Counted from the first letter of the stretch, positions 29,414-38,468 are shown. The stretch: 64,000 bases of DNA from Crenothrix sp043729335 (GCF_043729335.1 NZ_JAYTLQ010000007.1:1-64000), one strand, 5' to 3'. Notes: generated by a model not told the origin, from the sequence alone. A program made the numbers and translations.

Positions 29414-30544
29414 TTAAAAATGATAATGCGCACCTAAGCCAATATATTCAATTTTAGATTTGTAAAATTGTCCGCTCGGTGAGTAGCCGTTATAGTATTC
29501 AACAAGCAATTGAAACCTGCGGCCTAACAAAGTTGAGTTGTCAAACTGAACACCTGCTCTGGCCGAAACATCAGTATTCCAATTATTTTGGTCACGATTT
29601 TTAATGTCAACGGCAACAATAGGCCGCATGGCCGCAAAATCTAACACCCAAGGACTTCTAAATTCAATACCGGCCTGTGTTGACCATACTCTTAATGTTG
29701 AAGGATCTCTATCAAAAATACCGCCGCCGCCCCCATAAATACGCACACCATACGGAAACTCATAAGAAAGCCTTAAATCTACGCCTTCGTAACTCAGGTT
29801 AACACGCTGGAATTGAGTATTGAGCTGGCTCAGCAGAAACTCATCACCAAGATGTGAACTTTGATGATAAAGCCGGCCAAAGGCAGAAAAGTGGCCAGCA
29901 CGCACACTGGTATAGAGAGCACCAATAAAATCGGTATTGATAAGGTCAACCGATGGCGCATCCAGGTTAAAGTCACTAAAAACCCCGCCCTGAAGCCCAA
30001 CCTCCCATTGGGCATTAAATTTGCCTAAATTATTTCGGTAAAACGGTATGGTTTCGCCAAAACTAACCGAGGCTATATTGTTGCCATTAAAGGTATTATT
30101 TTGGTAATTATGGTAAGCCACTGAAAAATGCGTCCAACGCGGATCAGCCAATAAGGGTTTAAATAAGTGCTCTGAAGGAAACCACCCTACCTGTAAAACG
30201 GTAGGGTCTATAGATGAAACAGCCTTATCACCCGCGACCTGGACAGGCTGGGTAAGCGCGTCGGTTGATTGCTGAGAGCTAATTTCTGCGACATTGGCCC
30301 CCTTTACCCCAGGCACTTGTGATAATAACTCAACCGCTTTGCTTTGATCGGCAGCCGCCAAACTGCCGACCGGCACAGTAATAACGCCGTCTTTTACAAT
30401 TAATGACGGCATATCAAGATTTAAGTTTTGCTTTAGCATACCCGCAGCATAACCTGCAATATAAGAATCATCTGCGGTTGTGGCGTACACAGATTCGCTT
30501 ACCAACATAACGCTTAAAGCAGCCATAAATCGTAAATAACGCAT
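29414..30544 (-). CDS. DUF1207-like outer-membrane protein with N-terminal BON-like region
   Basis: A 376-aa exported protein. Signal peptide at residues 1-21 (cleavage after VYA). Residues about 25-95 look like a BON-type or stress-domain segment (VKDGVITVPVGSLAAADQSKAVELLSQVPGVKGANV). The remainder matches the DUF1207 pattern: WFPSEHLFKPLLADPRWTHFS, many alternating beta-strand segments and an aromatic C-terminus (HYHF), suggesting an outer-membrane barrel. It starts 2 bp after the stop of the BON lipoprotein, so the two form an operon and probably act together in the envelope. Function unknown. Confidence 0.78.
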   Translation of the reverse strand: MRYLRFMAALSVMLVSESVYATTADDSYIAGYAAGMLKQNLNLDMPSLIVKDGVITVPVGSLAAADQSKAVELLSQVPGVKGANVAEISSQQSTDALTQPVQVAGDKAVSSIDPTVLQVGWFPSEHLFKPLLADPRWTHFSVAYHNYQNNTFNGNNIASVSFGETIPFYRNNLGKFNAQWEVGLQGGVFSDFNLDAPSVDLINTDFIGALYTSVRAGHFSAFGRLYHQSSHLGDEFLLSQLNTQFQRVNLSYEGVDLRLSYEFPYGVRIYGGGGGIFDRDPSTLRVWSTQAGIEFRSPWVLDFAAMRPIVAVDIKNRDQNNWNTDVSARAGVQFDNSTLLGRRFQLLVEYYNGYSPSGQFYKSKIEYIGLGAHYHF

Positions 30545-30546
30545 TA

Positions 30547-31167
30547 TTATTTGCCTTTCACGTCAACAGTAAGGTCATTTTGTACTGCGGTTACGCCTTT
30601 TTGGCTATTGGCTGCGGCGACTGCACGCGCGATACCTTTTTCAGAATCAACAGTACCACTCAGTTTTACGACACTGTTAACGGTATCTACGTTTATATGG
30701 GACTTGCTAAGCATAGCATCGGCCATTATGGCGTCTTTAACTTTAACAGTAATCATGGAGTCATCCATTTGTTCACCTGTCACTGCCGGAAGCACTGTGG
30801 TAGGTGAATCTTTCATGGCATCCAGTTTTTTTTCTGCATTGTCTTTTATTTGTTCCACTTTTTTCTCGGCGCGATCTGCGTTTTTATCCACCTTCTCTTG
30901 CGTGTTTTCCAACGCTTCTTTAGAGGCTTCTGTCGACTGGTCAATGTTTTCCTTGGCTTGATCTGCTCTTTCATCCAATGAATCTTTCATGCCTTCTATG
31001 CGTTCATCAGCTGTTTTATTAGATTGCTCAATATTTTCCTTGGCCATATCCGTGGCAGTGTCAATTTTTTTCTCTGCCCGATCTTTGGCATCTTCTTTTT
31101 GACAACCTGCTAATGCAATAACAGCAGACAAACAGGACATGATAATAACTTTATTTTTTGTTTTCAT
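30547..31167 (-). CDS. BON-domain lipoprotein with coiled-coil repeats
   Basis: A 206-aa lipoprotein: lipobox LAGC with Cys22. Residues about 25-125 form highly charged coiled-coil repeats (units such as AEKKIDTATD, ADERIEGMKDSLDERADQ, KVDKNADRAEKKVEQ). The C-terminal 65 residues are a BON domain (DSMITVKVKDAIMADAMLSK ... VVKLSGTVDSEKGIARAVA). BON proteins such as OsmY and DolP act at the envelope and are stress-induced. The palindromic site at 31298 lies about 130 bp upstream. Operon with the DUF1207 gene. Confidence 0.88.
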   Translation of the reverse strand: MKTKNKVIIMSCLSAVIALAGCQKEDAKDRAEKKIDTATDMAKENIEQSNKTADERIEGMKDSLDERADQAKENIDQSTEASKEALENTQEKVDKNADRAEKKVEQIKDNAEKKLDAMKDSPTTVLPAVTGEQMDDSMITVKVKDAIMADAMLSKSHINVDTVNSVVKLSGTVDSEKGIARAVAAANSQKGVTAVQNDLTVDVKGK

Positions 31168-31297
31168 TGGCTTATACCTTATATTGGGTAATTAATAAAT
31201 TGGCACAACAACGTTAATAAAAACAACATTGTTATTTGGATCAAGTGCAGCGGGCTGCAAACTCAATTCCATTCTAATGATAAGAGTGGGGGATGTC

Positions 31298-31313
31298 TGT
31301 ACGGTATCGTACA
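31298..31313 (-). promoter_or_regulatory. TGTRCG-N4-CGYACA palindrome, site 3 (perfect)
   Basis: TGTACGGTATCGTACA, with perfectly complementary 6-bp arms and a 4-bp centre, about 131 bp upstream of the BON lipoprotein start. Followed by TAAGGTA, as at site 8. Confidence 0.65.
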
Positions 31314-31356
31314 TAAGGTATTTTGGATTAAATACAACAGATGCTATTAATCAATG

Positions 31357-31395
31357 CCCTACAACCTCTATTAAGAGTAAAAGCAGGTTGTAGGG
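31357..31395 (-). terminator. Hairpin downstream of ompA-like gene
   Basis: Arms CCCTACAACCT (31357-31367) and AGGTTGTAGGG (31385-31395) are an 11-bp perfect stem, 22 bp after the stop of the OmpA gene in the leftward direction. There is no long T run, so termination strength is uncertain. Confidence 0.55.
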
Positions 31396-31417
31396 TTAAA
31401 AAGTTGAAAGCGCCGCT

Positions 31418-32551
31418 TTATTTTGTCTCTTCACTCCAAACCAATTCAACACGACGATTTTTTTCTCTGCCTTCTTCGGTGCTGTTATCAGCAATAGGCT
31501 GGTCTTCGCCGTAGCCGCGTGCCGTTAACTTGTTAGTCACACCTTTTTGGCTCAGGTAATCAGCAACAGATTGCGAGCGGCGTTGTGACAAACGTAAGTT
31601 ATATTTGTTAGTGCCTTCGCTGCTGGTATGGCCTTGCACCTCGATGTCATTTTTTTGTGGATAATTGATCAGGCTTTCCGCAACGCCATCCAGAATACTC
31701 ATGGCATTTTGTGTCAATTCTGCTGAATCAAATTTGAAATTTACGCCCTTAATTTCCAGCCTGATAGGACAGCCTTTATCGTCAACCTGGCTACCGCTGA
31801 TGGTGCCTGGGCATTGGTCCAAACAATCATTCACACCATCGGAATCCGAATCCAGTGTAGAACAATCGGGGGGTGGCGGAGCGGGCTGAACTTCGGCAAC
31901 AGCGACAGGTTTTGGACCTAAAGGCACCACAAAACCCACGTTAACAACAAGATCATGGAACTCATCCGTCCCCGGGTTTAAATGGGCATTTAAGTTATTG
32001 TTATAGCGGTAGCGTGCATCACTGCGGATCAGGAAGTTATCATTCACTTCATAGGTAAAACCTAAACCGGCTTCACCGATAACCCCCACGCCGCTGTTGC
32101 CGTTAACGTAGCTGTTCATGCCACCTGCGGCTATGACAGCATAAGGCGAAAAGGTGTCACGGAAGAAATAGTATTGCAAATCGGCGGTGCCGCCAGCAAG
32201 ATCCCACCGACCTTTGCTGCCATCCGGACGTGGGTTTTGGTCATCAAAGCTGTTATAAAAGCCTCTTAACTCCACGTTAAAATGCTCATTGATCATTTTA
32301 CCGATACCCAAACCGGCACCGTAGCCATCAATATCAGAATGTCTATCGCCGCCGGGTTTTACATACGTGCCAAAAGGCGCTATATACCAGCGATCATCGA
32401 CCAGCGGAGTGACAACTGGACGACTACTATCGCCCTCAGCTTGTACGGCAGGCTGATACATGCCATCTTCGGGTTGGTCAGCAGCGTGCGTAAGAGGTAA
32501 AAAACCGACACCAGCCAGCACAGCAAGAGTGAGTAAATTTCTTTTTAACAT
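31418..32551 (-). CDS. OmpA family outer-membrane protein
   Basis: A 377-aa outer-membrane/peptidoglycan-linking protein. Signal peptide 1-23 (LTHA). Residues about 45-220 form an OmpA-type beta-barrel (YIAPFGTYVKPGGDRHSDIDG ... RYRYNNNLNAHL). A proline-rich linker and a calcium-binding type-3 repeat (LDSDSDGVNDCLDQCPGT) follow, then the OmpA C-terminal domain (FDSAEL, VQGHTSSEGTNKYNLRLSQR, GYGEDQPIADN, NRRVEL). AAGGAAAA precedes the ATG. A perfect palindromic operator-like site lies 90 bp upstream. Confidence 0.93.
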   Translation of the reverse strand: MLKRNLLTLAVLAGVGFLPLTHAADQPEDGMYQPAVQAEGDSSRPVVTPLVDDRWYIAPFGTYVKPGGDRHSDIDGYGAGLGIGKMINEHFNVELRGFYNSFDDQNPRPDGSKGRWDLAGGTADLQYYFFRDTFSPYAVIAAGGMNSYVNGNSGVGVIGEAGLGFTYEVNDNFLIRSDARYRYNNNLNAHLNPGTDEFHDLVVNVGFVVPLGPKPVAVAEVQPAPPPPDCSTLDSDSDGVNDCLDQCPGTISGSQVDDKGCPIRLEIKGVNFKFDSAELTQNAMSILDGVAESLINYPQKNDIEVQGHTSSEGTNKYNLRLSQRRSQSVADYLSQKGVTNKLTARGYGEDQPIADNSTEEGREKNRRVELVWSEETK

Positions 32552-32640
32552 GATATTTTCCTTATAGTTGATTAATTAAGGCAACACGCTGTTGTTAAAC
32601 AGCCTCAGAAGTAGCTTAATCGCAACATTACTATTTTGTC

Positions 32641-32656
32641 TGTGCGCCAGCGCACA
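32641..32656 (-). promoter_or_regulatory. TGTRCG-N4-CGYACA palindrome, site 4 (perfect)
   Basis: TGTGCGCCAGCGCACA, a perfect inverted repeat with 6-bp arms, 90 bp upstream of the OmpA-family start in the gap shared with the divergent csp gene. Followed by TATAA. Confidence 0.65.
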
Positions 32657-32856
32657 TATAAACCTGAGAAAACAACTTATCTTTAAAGTTAGCCCTATAG
32701 TTTTTAGGCCATTGTTATTAAATTAATACCTTGTTTCCTTCAAAACACACCGCAAGCTGCGGGCAGCCGCCATTTACTTCAGCTTCTCGCAGAACGTCCA
32801 ATGCAAGTGGAAAATACTTATTGCCGCCTTAACTATTGGGGCAGAAAATTTCATTA

Positions 32857-32872
32857 TGTGCGCCACCGAACC
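32857..32872 (+). promoter_or_regulatory. TGTRCG-N4-CGYACA-like site 5
   Basis: TGTGCGCCACCGAACC, about 132 bp upstream of the Csp-like start. A degenerate right arm, but the following CGACTGCG resembles CGACTA after site 6. Rest of the 32552-33003 gap holds no convincing gene. Confidence 0.4.
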
Positions 32873-33003
32873 GACTGCGTTGGGTTTTACGGTTACTGTA
32901 GCATCAAGGTTGCAAGCAAACCCCAGTCACTCTACACAATGACGCTTACTGACATGGCTTATCGTGTTTTGTCGCACCCATAACGTTAACTTAGGAAAAT
33001 ACT

Positions 33004-33354
33004 ATGAATCACTCAGCCCCCACTCAAAACGGTTTGCAAAGTTGCATAGAAGCGTGTAGCCATTGCCATCAAGTCTGTCTGCAAACAGCTATGAACCACT
33101 GCCTGGAAGCCGGTGGAAAACATGTAGAAGCAGAGCACTTTCGTTTGATGATGAATTGCGCCGAGATTTGCCAGACCTCAGCAAATTTCCAACTCAGCAA
33201 TTCCAAATTTCATCAGCGTGTATGCGAAGTGTGCGCTGAAATTTGCGAGGCCTGCGCGGCTAATTGTGAAAAAATCGGGGGAATGGATGAATGTGTTAAA
33301 GCCTGTAGAGCCTGTGCTGAAAGCTGCCGCCAAATGGCAAGCATGAAGAGTTAA
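33004..33354 (+). CDS. Four-helix bundle copper-binding protein (Csp3-like)
   Basis: A 116-aa protein with 16 cysteines, mostly as CxxC and CxxxC pairs along helices (Cys14, 18, 21, 25, 33, 52, 56, 74, 77, 81, 84, 88, 97, 101, 104, 108). This is the pattern of the copper-storage proteins (Csp; DUF326), which load Cu(I) into the core of a four-helix bundle. There is no signal peptide, so it resembles the cytosolic Csp3 branch rather than exported Csp1. TTAGGAAAA precedes the start. First gene of a likely three-gene operon, 2 bp from the next. Confidence 0.9.
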   Translation: MNHSAPTQNGLQSCIEACSHCHQVCLQTAMNHCLEAGGKHVEAEHFRLMMNCAEICQTSANFQLSNSKFHQRVCEVCAEICEACAANCEKIGGMDECVKACRACAESCRQMASMKS

Positions 33355-33356
33355 CT

Positions 33357-34724
33357 ATGAAAGGGTTTTGTGCAAATTCTGTGACTATCCATCCCAAGTT
33401 ATTACTTTGGAGTCTCATAGCAATAAGTTTATCGGCATGTGGTGAGGTAGCACAGTTGCCGATATCGGCAGGTATAGGGACTGATCCCCAAATACCGCCG
33501 CCTAACCCGACTTTAATACCCACCCTCAACATTGCACCGGCTAAAGGCTGGTCGGAAAATGAAAAACCAGTGCCCAATCTGGGTATGGCGGTAAACGCAT
33601 TTGCTACCGGTCTCGATCATCCGCGCTGGCTTTATGTGCTGCCCAACGGGGATGTTTTAGTGGCCGAGACCAATTCACCGCCTAAACCTGATGACGCAAA
33701 AGGCATTAAAGGCTGGATTATGAAACTGGTGATGGGCAAGGCGGGTGCCGGCGTACCTAGCGCCAATCGCATTAGCTTACTGCGCGATGCCGACAAAGAT
33801 GGGGTTGCCGAGACTAAGACAGTATTTATTGAAGGCCTTAATTCACCTTTTGGCATGGCATTGGTGGGTAAAGATTTTTACCTGGCTAATTCTGATGCCG
33901 TCATGAAGTTTAATTATAGTGCAGATGAAACCCACATCACTCAAGCAGGCGTTAAGGTAGTCGACCTGCCCGCCGGTTTAATTAATCATCACTGGACCAA
34001 AAACCTGATCGCTAACCGTGAGGGTTCCTTGCTTTACGTGACGGTGGGATCAAATAGCAATGTCGCTGAAAACGGTATGGATCAAGAAGTGGGCCGCGCG
34101 GCTATCTGGGAAGTGAATCCAAAACTGGGAAGCCATCGGATTTACGCATCGGGTTTGCGTAATCCCAATGGCTTAGCCTTTGAACCTGATACCGGTGCAC
34201 TTTTTACAGTAGTCAACGAGCGCGATGAAATTGGCAGCGATCTGGTGCCCGATTACCTCACATCAGTCGCTGATGGCAATTTTTTTGGTTGGCCTTACAG
34301 CTATTTTGGCCAACATGTAGACGAACGTGTCCAGCCACAAAAACCGGAATTAGTTGCAACAGCACGCGTGCCTGATTATGGACTGGGTACGCATACCGCG
34401 TCGCTAGGCCTGGTTTTTTCTAAAAGTACGGCATGGCCAGCACCCTTTAATAACGGTGTGTTTATAGGTCAGCACGGTTCCTGGAACCGTGATCCTCGTA
34501 GCGGTTATAAAGTTATTTTTGTTCCCTTCAAAGAGGGTAAACCTTACGGAGAACCGCTGGATGTACTGACTGGATTTTTGGATACCGATGGCGATGCACT
34601 TGGCAGGCCGGTGGGTGTGGCTGTTGATAAACAACAAAACTTGCTGGTCGCTGATGATGTCGGCAATACTGTTTGGCGCGTAACGCCTCCCGTCATCCAA
34701 TCTAGTAAAGGAACAGTGCCATGA
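33357..34724 (+). CDS. Sorbosone dehydrogenase-like lipoprotein (PQQ-type beta-propeller)
   Basis: A 455-aa lipoprotein (lipobox LSAC, Cys28) with a six-bladed propeller of the glucose/sorbosone dehydrogenase family: LDHPRWLYVLPNGDVLVAET, ADKDGVAETKTVFIEGLNSPFGMAL, LYVTVGSNSN, ASGLRNPNGLAFEP, LGTHTASLGLVFSK, GQHGSWNRDP and GRPVGVAVDKQQNLLVADD. Homologues oxidise sugar-type substrates with PQQ; PQQ binding here is an inference. It starts 2 bp after csp and overlaps the next gene by 4 bp, so translation is coupled. Confidence 0.88.
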   Translation: MKGFCANSVTIHPKLLLWSLIAISLSACGEVAQLPISAGIGTDPQIPPPNPTLIPTLNIAPAKGWSENEKPVPNLGMAVNAFATGLDHPRWLYVLPNGDVLVAETNSPPKPDDAKGIKGWIMKLVMGKAGAGVPSANRISLLRDADKDGVAETKTVFIEGLNSPFGMALVGKDFYLANSDAVMKFNYSADETHITQAGVKVVDLPAGLINHHWTKNLIANREGSLLYVTVGSNSNVAENGMDQEVGRAAIWEVNPKLGSHRIYASGLRNPNGLAFEPDTGALFTVVNERDEIGSDLVPDYLTSVADGNFFGWPYSYFGQHVDERVQPQKPELVATARVPDYGLGTHTASLGLVFSKSTAWPAPFNNGVFIGQHGSWNRDPRSGYKVIFVPFKEGKPYGEPLDVLTGFLDTDGDALGRPVGVAVDKQQNLLVADDVGNTVWRVTPPVIQSSKGTVP

Positions 34725-35713
34725 GCATAATGACGACTAAAGATGGCACAGAAATTTATTATAAAGACTGGGGCGCGGGATTGCCGGTTATTTTCAGCCA
34801 CGGCTGGCCACTGAATGCCGATGCGTGGGAGAGCCAGATGACCTATCTGGCCTCTAACGGCTACCGCTGCATTGCGCATGACCGCCGCGGCCACGGCCGT
34901 TCAAGCCAGCCCTCCACGGGTAATGACATGGACACTTATGCCGACGACTTGGCCGAGCTCATCGAAACCCTAGACTTAAATGACATCACTTTAATCGGCC
35001 ATTCAACGGGGGCTGGAGAAGTAGCTCGTTATGTCGGACGTTACGGCACAAACCGTGTTATTAAAACAGTCTTGATAGGGTCGGTGGCACCATTCATGCT
35101 TAAAACAGAAACGAATCCTGACGGTCTAGCCATGGAGAAATTCGACAGCCTCCGTGCCGGTGTAATGGCCGACCGTTCACAATTTTTTAAGGAATTCAGT
35201 ACTTCGTTTTATAGTACAAATAGATTCGGTGTAAAGATTAGCCAGGGCTTACAGGATGCCTTCTGGTTGCAAGGAATGCAAGGCGGCCTGAAGAATCAGC
35301 TGGATTGCATAAAAGCCTTTTCCGAAACCGACTTTACTGGAGACCTGAAGAAAATTGACGTACCCACCTTAATTATTCACGGCAGTGATGACCAAATTGT
35401 GCCGCTTGCCACTTCCGCTTACGCGTCATTTAAACTCATTAATAATGCTATCTTAAAAATTTACCCTGCTGCCTCGCATGGCTTGCCCAATACCCACAAA
35501 GACGAACTCAATTTGGATTTGCTGGGTTTCTTGTACGCCTTTACCGGCCTGCCTTTAAAGTTGGCCGAAAACGCAGGAAAATCAAATAAATTGACCGATA
35601 AAACACCTCTATCCAGTGTTAATAGCCAACATTGGCACGATTTAACAAAGCCGGTGGCGGACGTTGAAAAAAAATCTTTTTATCAACCAGATCAACACAG
35701 CTATGACAAATAA
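34721..35713 (+). CDS. Alpha/beta hydrolase (non-haem haloperoxidase/arylesterase-like)
   Basis: A 330-aa serine hydrolase. Visible are the oxyanion region FSHGWPLNADAW, HDRRGHGRSS, the nucleophile elbow GHSTG with Ser95, the acid in IHGSDDQIVP and the base in ASHGLPNTHKDEL. The first 275 residues match cofactor-free haloperoxidases (family usual about 275). A 50-residue polar tail follows, which is unusual. The ATG overlaps the upstream stop as ATGA. No signal peptide. Substrate unknown. Confidence 0.88.
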   Translation: MSIMTTKDGTEIYYKDWGAGLPVIFSHGWPLNADAWESQMTYLASNGYRCIAHDRRGHGRSSQPSTGNDMDTYADDLAELIETLDLNDITLIGHSTGAGEVARYVGRYGTNRVIKTVLIGSVAPFMLKTETNPDGLAMEKFDSLRAGVMADRSQFFKEFSTSFYSTNRFGVKISQGLQDAFWLQGMQGGLKNQLDCIKAFSETDFTGDLKKIDVPTLIIHGSDDQIVPLATSAYASFKLINNAILKIYPAASHGLPNTHKDELNLDLLGFLYAFTGLPLKLAENAGKSNKLTDKTPLSSVNSQHWHDLTKPVADVEKKSFYQPDQHSYDK

Positions 35714-35855
35714 AATCTTTTAAACCCATCCAGCGTGGGAGCCGCTGGCTTAAAGAATATGCTTTCCTAAGATTAACCTAAAAACTATTAATTACTATTG
35801 AGCGCCTGATAGGTAACTGTGAACTACCTATTGACAACCAATACGGAGCACCGCA

Positions 35856-36086
35856 ATGATTAAAATACTACCTGATACCTACATGCCTACCGTTTTGGGA
35901 TTGCCCATCCGTGCACCCCAAAAAGACCAAAATAAGCTTGCACCTAATTATGAAAGCACTGAAAAACCAGAGTTAAACACTTTGCTGCCGCTAGTCAATA
36001 AAGTAGATTTATTAAAACAACAACCGTCAGAAGACGGTTGTATTCAACCTTTGGCAACAGCTTATATGAAAAAGTGGGATTGTTAA
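35856..36086 (+). CDS. Hypothetical 76-aa protein
   Basis: Polar, proline-rich protein (MIKILPDTYMPTVLGLPIRA at the start) without signal peptide or membrane segment. CGGAGC 6 bases before the ATG supports translation. It lies between the hydrolase and the next unknown gene, all rightward with gaps of about 110-140 bp. I do not recognise the family. Confidence 0.5.
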   Translation: MIKILPDTYMPTVLGLPIRAPQKDQNKLAPNYESTEKPELNTLLPLVNKVDLLKQQPSEDGCIQPLATAYMKKWDC

Positions 36087-36194
36087 CAGCATTTTTGTGA
36101 GAACCAAGCGATTAATTTATCAATAAAATTGAATGGATTCCTATAAATCACTGATACCTGTAACCACTTATCGTGAACAACAAGGAGATTTATC

Positions 36195-36650
36195 ATGCAA
36201 AGTTTTTTACAAGTTAAACACGTCATCGACTACAGCAAAATGACCCATATTCATTTACGGGATTTTTACGCATCACTCAACAAAAAACCGCAGCCGGAAC
36301 GGGTAAAAATGTTGCTCAATTACCTGATTGAAGACCAGCGCCGTATCGAAAAAATTTTATCCACTTTTGAAGCGGTAAGTGAGCCGTATATTTTGGACAG
36401 CTGGATGCAATATGTTTCCAATGTTGATATACATGGATTAATCAATAATCAAAAAATTAAAGCAGATATATCACTGGATGAAATTACCGAACTGGCCGTT
36501 AAATTTGGCGAAGTGCTGGTAAATTTTTACCGGGAAGCTGCGACTAAAACTGATTTGGAAAAAGTCAGCAATATTTTTAAAAATCTCGCTGAAATGGAGG
36601 TTAAAGATAATCTAAAGCAAGCCAGAGCGGCTTTATTTGAAGAAATGTAG
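36195..36650 (+). CDS. Hypothetical helical protein (151 aa)
   Basis: A soluble, largely helical protein. AAGGAGA precedes the ATG by 7 bases. Segments such as KMLLNYLIEDQRRIEKILSTFE and LAVKFGEVLVNFYREAATKT resemble ferritin-like or hemerythrin-like helix bundles, but the usual metal-ligand pattern is not clear. No signal peptide. Function unknown; expressed separately from the hydrolase operon by spacing. Confidence 0.65.
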   Translation: MQSFLQVKHVIDYSKMTHIHLRDFYASLNKKPQPERVKMLLNYLIEDQRRIEKILSTFEAVSEPYILDSWMQYVSNVDIHGLINNQKIKADISLDEITELAVKFGEVLVNFYREAATKTDLEKVSNIFKNLAEMEVKDNLKQARAALFEEM

Positions 36651-36742
36651 GCTATCAATTATCACTTTTTCGCCTGTTAAATTTTATAAACTAATTTTTA
36701 GCAAAACACTTATTGTTTCTAAAACAAAGTAATAATTTACTT

Positions 36743-37144
36743 ATGAAAAAAGATTTTCCACTGCTTTTTAAAACAAGATTTTGTTGCTTTGTTTTGATGG
36801 CTTGCTTATTATCCGGCTGCCCCTTGACTGTAAACTTGAATCTGGTAACCGATAAGCCTATTGCGCTTAATTTGGCTATTGATAAGCCGATTGAGTTAAA
36901 ACTGGATGCCGGCATTGCCGTAACTGAGCTACCCCCTATAAAAGTGGATGCAGGGGTTGCGGTTAATAAGCTACCGTCAATAAAAGTGGACGCAGGGGTG
37001 GCCGTTACCAAGTTACCATCAATAAAAGTAAAACTTGATGCCGGTGTTAGCAAACTGCCCCCCGTAAATGTTGCTGTTAACAGGTTGCCGGAAGTAGAAA
37101 CTGATGTCAAACTGGGACTTTCCAAAAAAGAACCCAAAAAATAG
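36743..37144 (+). CDS. Repeat-containing lipoprotein of unknown function
   Basis: A 133-aa lipoprotein starting at the ATG at 36743 (MKKDFPLLF); a TTG at 36713 is less likely. Signal peptide with lipobox LSGC (Cys26). The mature part is built from units near 14 residues, such as VDAGVAVNKLPSIK and VDAGVAVTKLPSIK, flanked by diverged units (IELKLDAGIAVTELPPIK, LDAGVSKLPPVN). Alternating hydrophobic residues suggest beta structure. It converges on the type I secretion operon. No known family recognised. Confidence 0.7.
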   Translation: MKKDFPLLFKTRFCCFVLMACLLSGCPLTVNLNLVTDKPIALNLAIDKPIELKLDAGIAVTELPPIKVDAGVAVNKLPSIKVDAGVAVTKLPSIKVKLDAGVSKLPPVNVAVNRLPEVETDVKLGLSKKEPKK

Positions 37145-37153
37145 CTTAGCTGT

Positions 37154-37276
37154 GTTGACTCACCGTTCGCTTAATTTTACCCCCTGCCTTGCAAGATTCT
37201 GGCAAGCTATCGTTATTGCCAAAGTGACACCGATTAACATGCCAGAACCGAACGAGTAGATGGCATCCCACTGCTG
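37154..37276. repeat. Dispersed intergenic repeat, copy A
   Basis: Similar over about 110 bp to 54514-54650 and, inverted, to 60601-60717. Shared blocks include GTTCGCTTAATTTT, GGCAAGCTATCGTTATT and the CCACTGCTG end. Read on the minus strand it gives fragments like GVTLA and LSER, as the others do, but no intact frame. Lies just past the HlyD-type gene end and overlaps nothing coding except its last bases. Confidence 0.65.
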
Positions 37277-38455
37277 TTAACGTTCACCTAATGAGCTAGA
37301 AATAGTTTTAAATACCGGCTTGGTCAAATAAGTCAGCACCGTGCGATCCTTGGCCTTGATATCAACACTGGCCGTCATGCCGGGCAGCACTTTTATCGCA
37401 TTGTCCTTAGTGGCATCCAGTTTTTTTCTATCGATACGGATTTGTACGCGGTAATAGATAAATGCACCTTTTTTAGTCTCTTCTTCCAAGGTATCTGGGC
37501 TAATGTAAATAACATTGCCTGGCATAGTGCCAAAAATAGCGTAGTCATAGGCATCAAGTTTTACGCTGGTAGTTTGGCCAATACTAATATTGGCGATATC
37601 AGTCGGCGAAACCTTGGCTTCTACAATTAAATCCCCGCTGGTCGGTAAAATATCCAGAATAATATCGCCAGGCTTAACCACGCCGCCTAAAGTATTTATT
37701 TTAATTTCTTTAACAATGCCATCAACAGGCGATGTCAGCACGGTTTGGCTAAGGATTTGCGACCGGTCGCGCAACATTTCGGTTTGCGTATTCAGGTCTT
37801 CCTGAGCTTTGGTCATTTCAGCCTGGGCATCCTGAAAGTATTTGTTGTTCTTATTGGTTATCTGAGCTTTTATCTCGGCAACCTGGCGTTTTAAACGCAA
37901 CACATCCGAGACACTGACATCACCGGTCGCTTCCAGCTTTTGATTCATCGATAATTCCTGATGCGCCAGTACCAGCATATCATTCAGCGCGGCCACATCT
38001 TGTTCAATGGCCATTTTTCGTTTCAGGTACAGATTTTTCTGATTGGAGACAAACTCGGTATAAGATTTAACATCTGACGGGATAACAAACGGCTTGCCAT
38101 AAACTTCAGCTTGTAATCTTGCCACGGTAATCTGTAACGCAGCCACCTTGCCATTAGAATCTTCAACCGCTGCCTTGGCACGTTCTTTTTGCAAAGTAAC
38201 CAAAACATCACCTTTTTTGACCTGCCCACCTTCTTTAATATGTACGCGGGTAATAATGCCGCCATCGGCTGATTGCACACTTTGGGTACGCTCGCTGGCG
38301 ATCACTTGGGCTTGCGCATGGGTCACCTGGCTGATTTCAGAAATAGAAGCCCAATAAATCAGTGCGCCCAAACCTAAAACAGTGAGCCGGATCGTCCACC
38401 TTGCACGGTTGTAATGCGGTACCTCAGTATCATAAACGCTGATATCGTAATCCAT
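37277..38455 (-). CDS. HlyD family type I secretion periplasmic adaptor (LapC-like)
   Basis: Membrane-fusion protein (392 aa) linking the inner-membrane ABC exporter to the TolC channel. One N-terminal membrane helix (about residues 25-43, VLGLGALIYWASI), a first lipoyl half-motif (GGIITRVHIKEGGQVKKGDVLV), a long coiled-coil hairpin (about 85-235), then the second half (LTSPVDGIVKEIKINTLGGVVKPGDIILDI) and a beta-barrel. Last gene of the three-gene operon, 13 bp after the ABC gene. Confidence 0.93.
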   Translation of the reverse strand: MDYDISVYDTEVPHYNRARWTIRLTVLGLGALIYWASISEISQVTHAQAQVIASERTQSVQSADGGIITRVHIKEGGQVKKGDVLVTLQKERAKAAVEDSNGKVAALQITVARLQAEVYGKPFVIPSDVKSYTEFVSNQKNLYLKRKMAIEQDVAALNDMLVLAHQELSMNQKLEATGDVSVSDVLRLKRQVAEIKAQITNKNNKYFQDAQAEMTKAQEDLNTQTEMLRDRSQILSQTVLTSPVDGIVKEIKINTLGGVVKPGDIILDILPTSGDLIVEAKVSPTDIANISIGQTTSVKLDAYDYAIFGTMPGNVIYISPDTLEEETKKGAFIYYRVQIRIDRKKLDATKDNAIKVLPGMTASVDIKAKDRTVLTYLTKPVFKTISSSLGER

Positions 38456-38468
38456 AGTGATCTCTTCC

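Noticed and set aside
32801..32983. A 60-residue plus-strand frame between ompA and csp
   Set aside because: No ribosome site, composition unlike protein, and it runs through an operator-like site; treated as promoter DNA.
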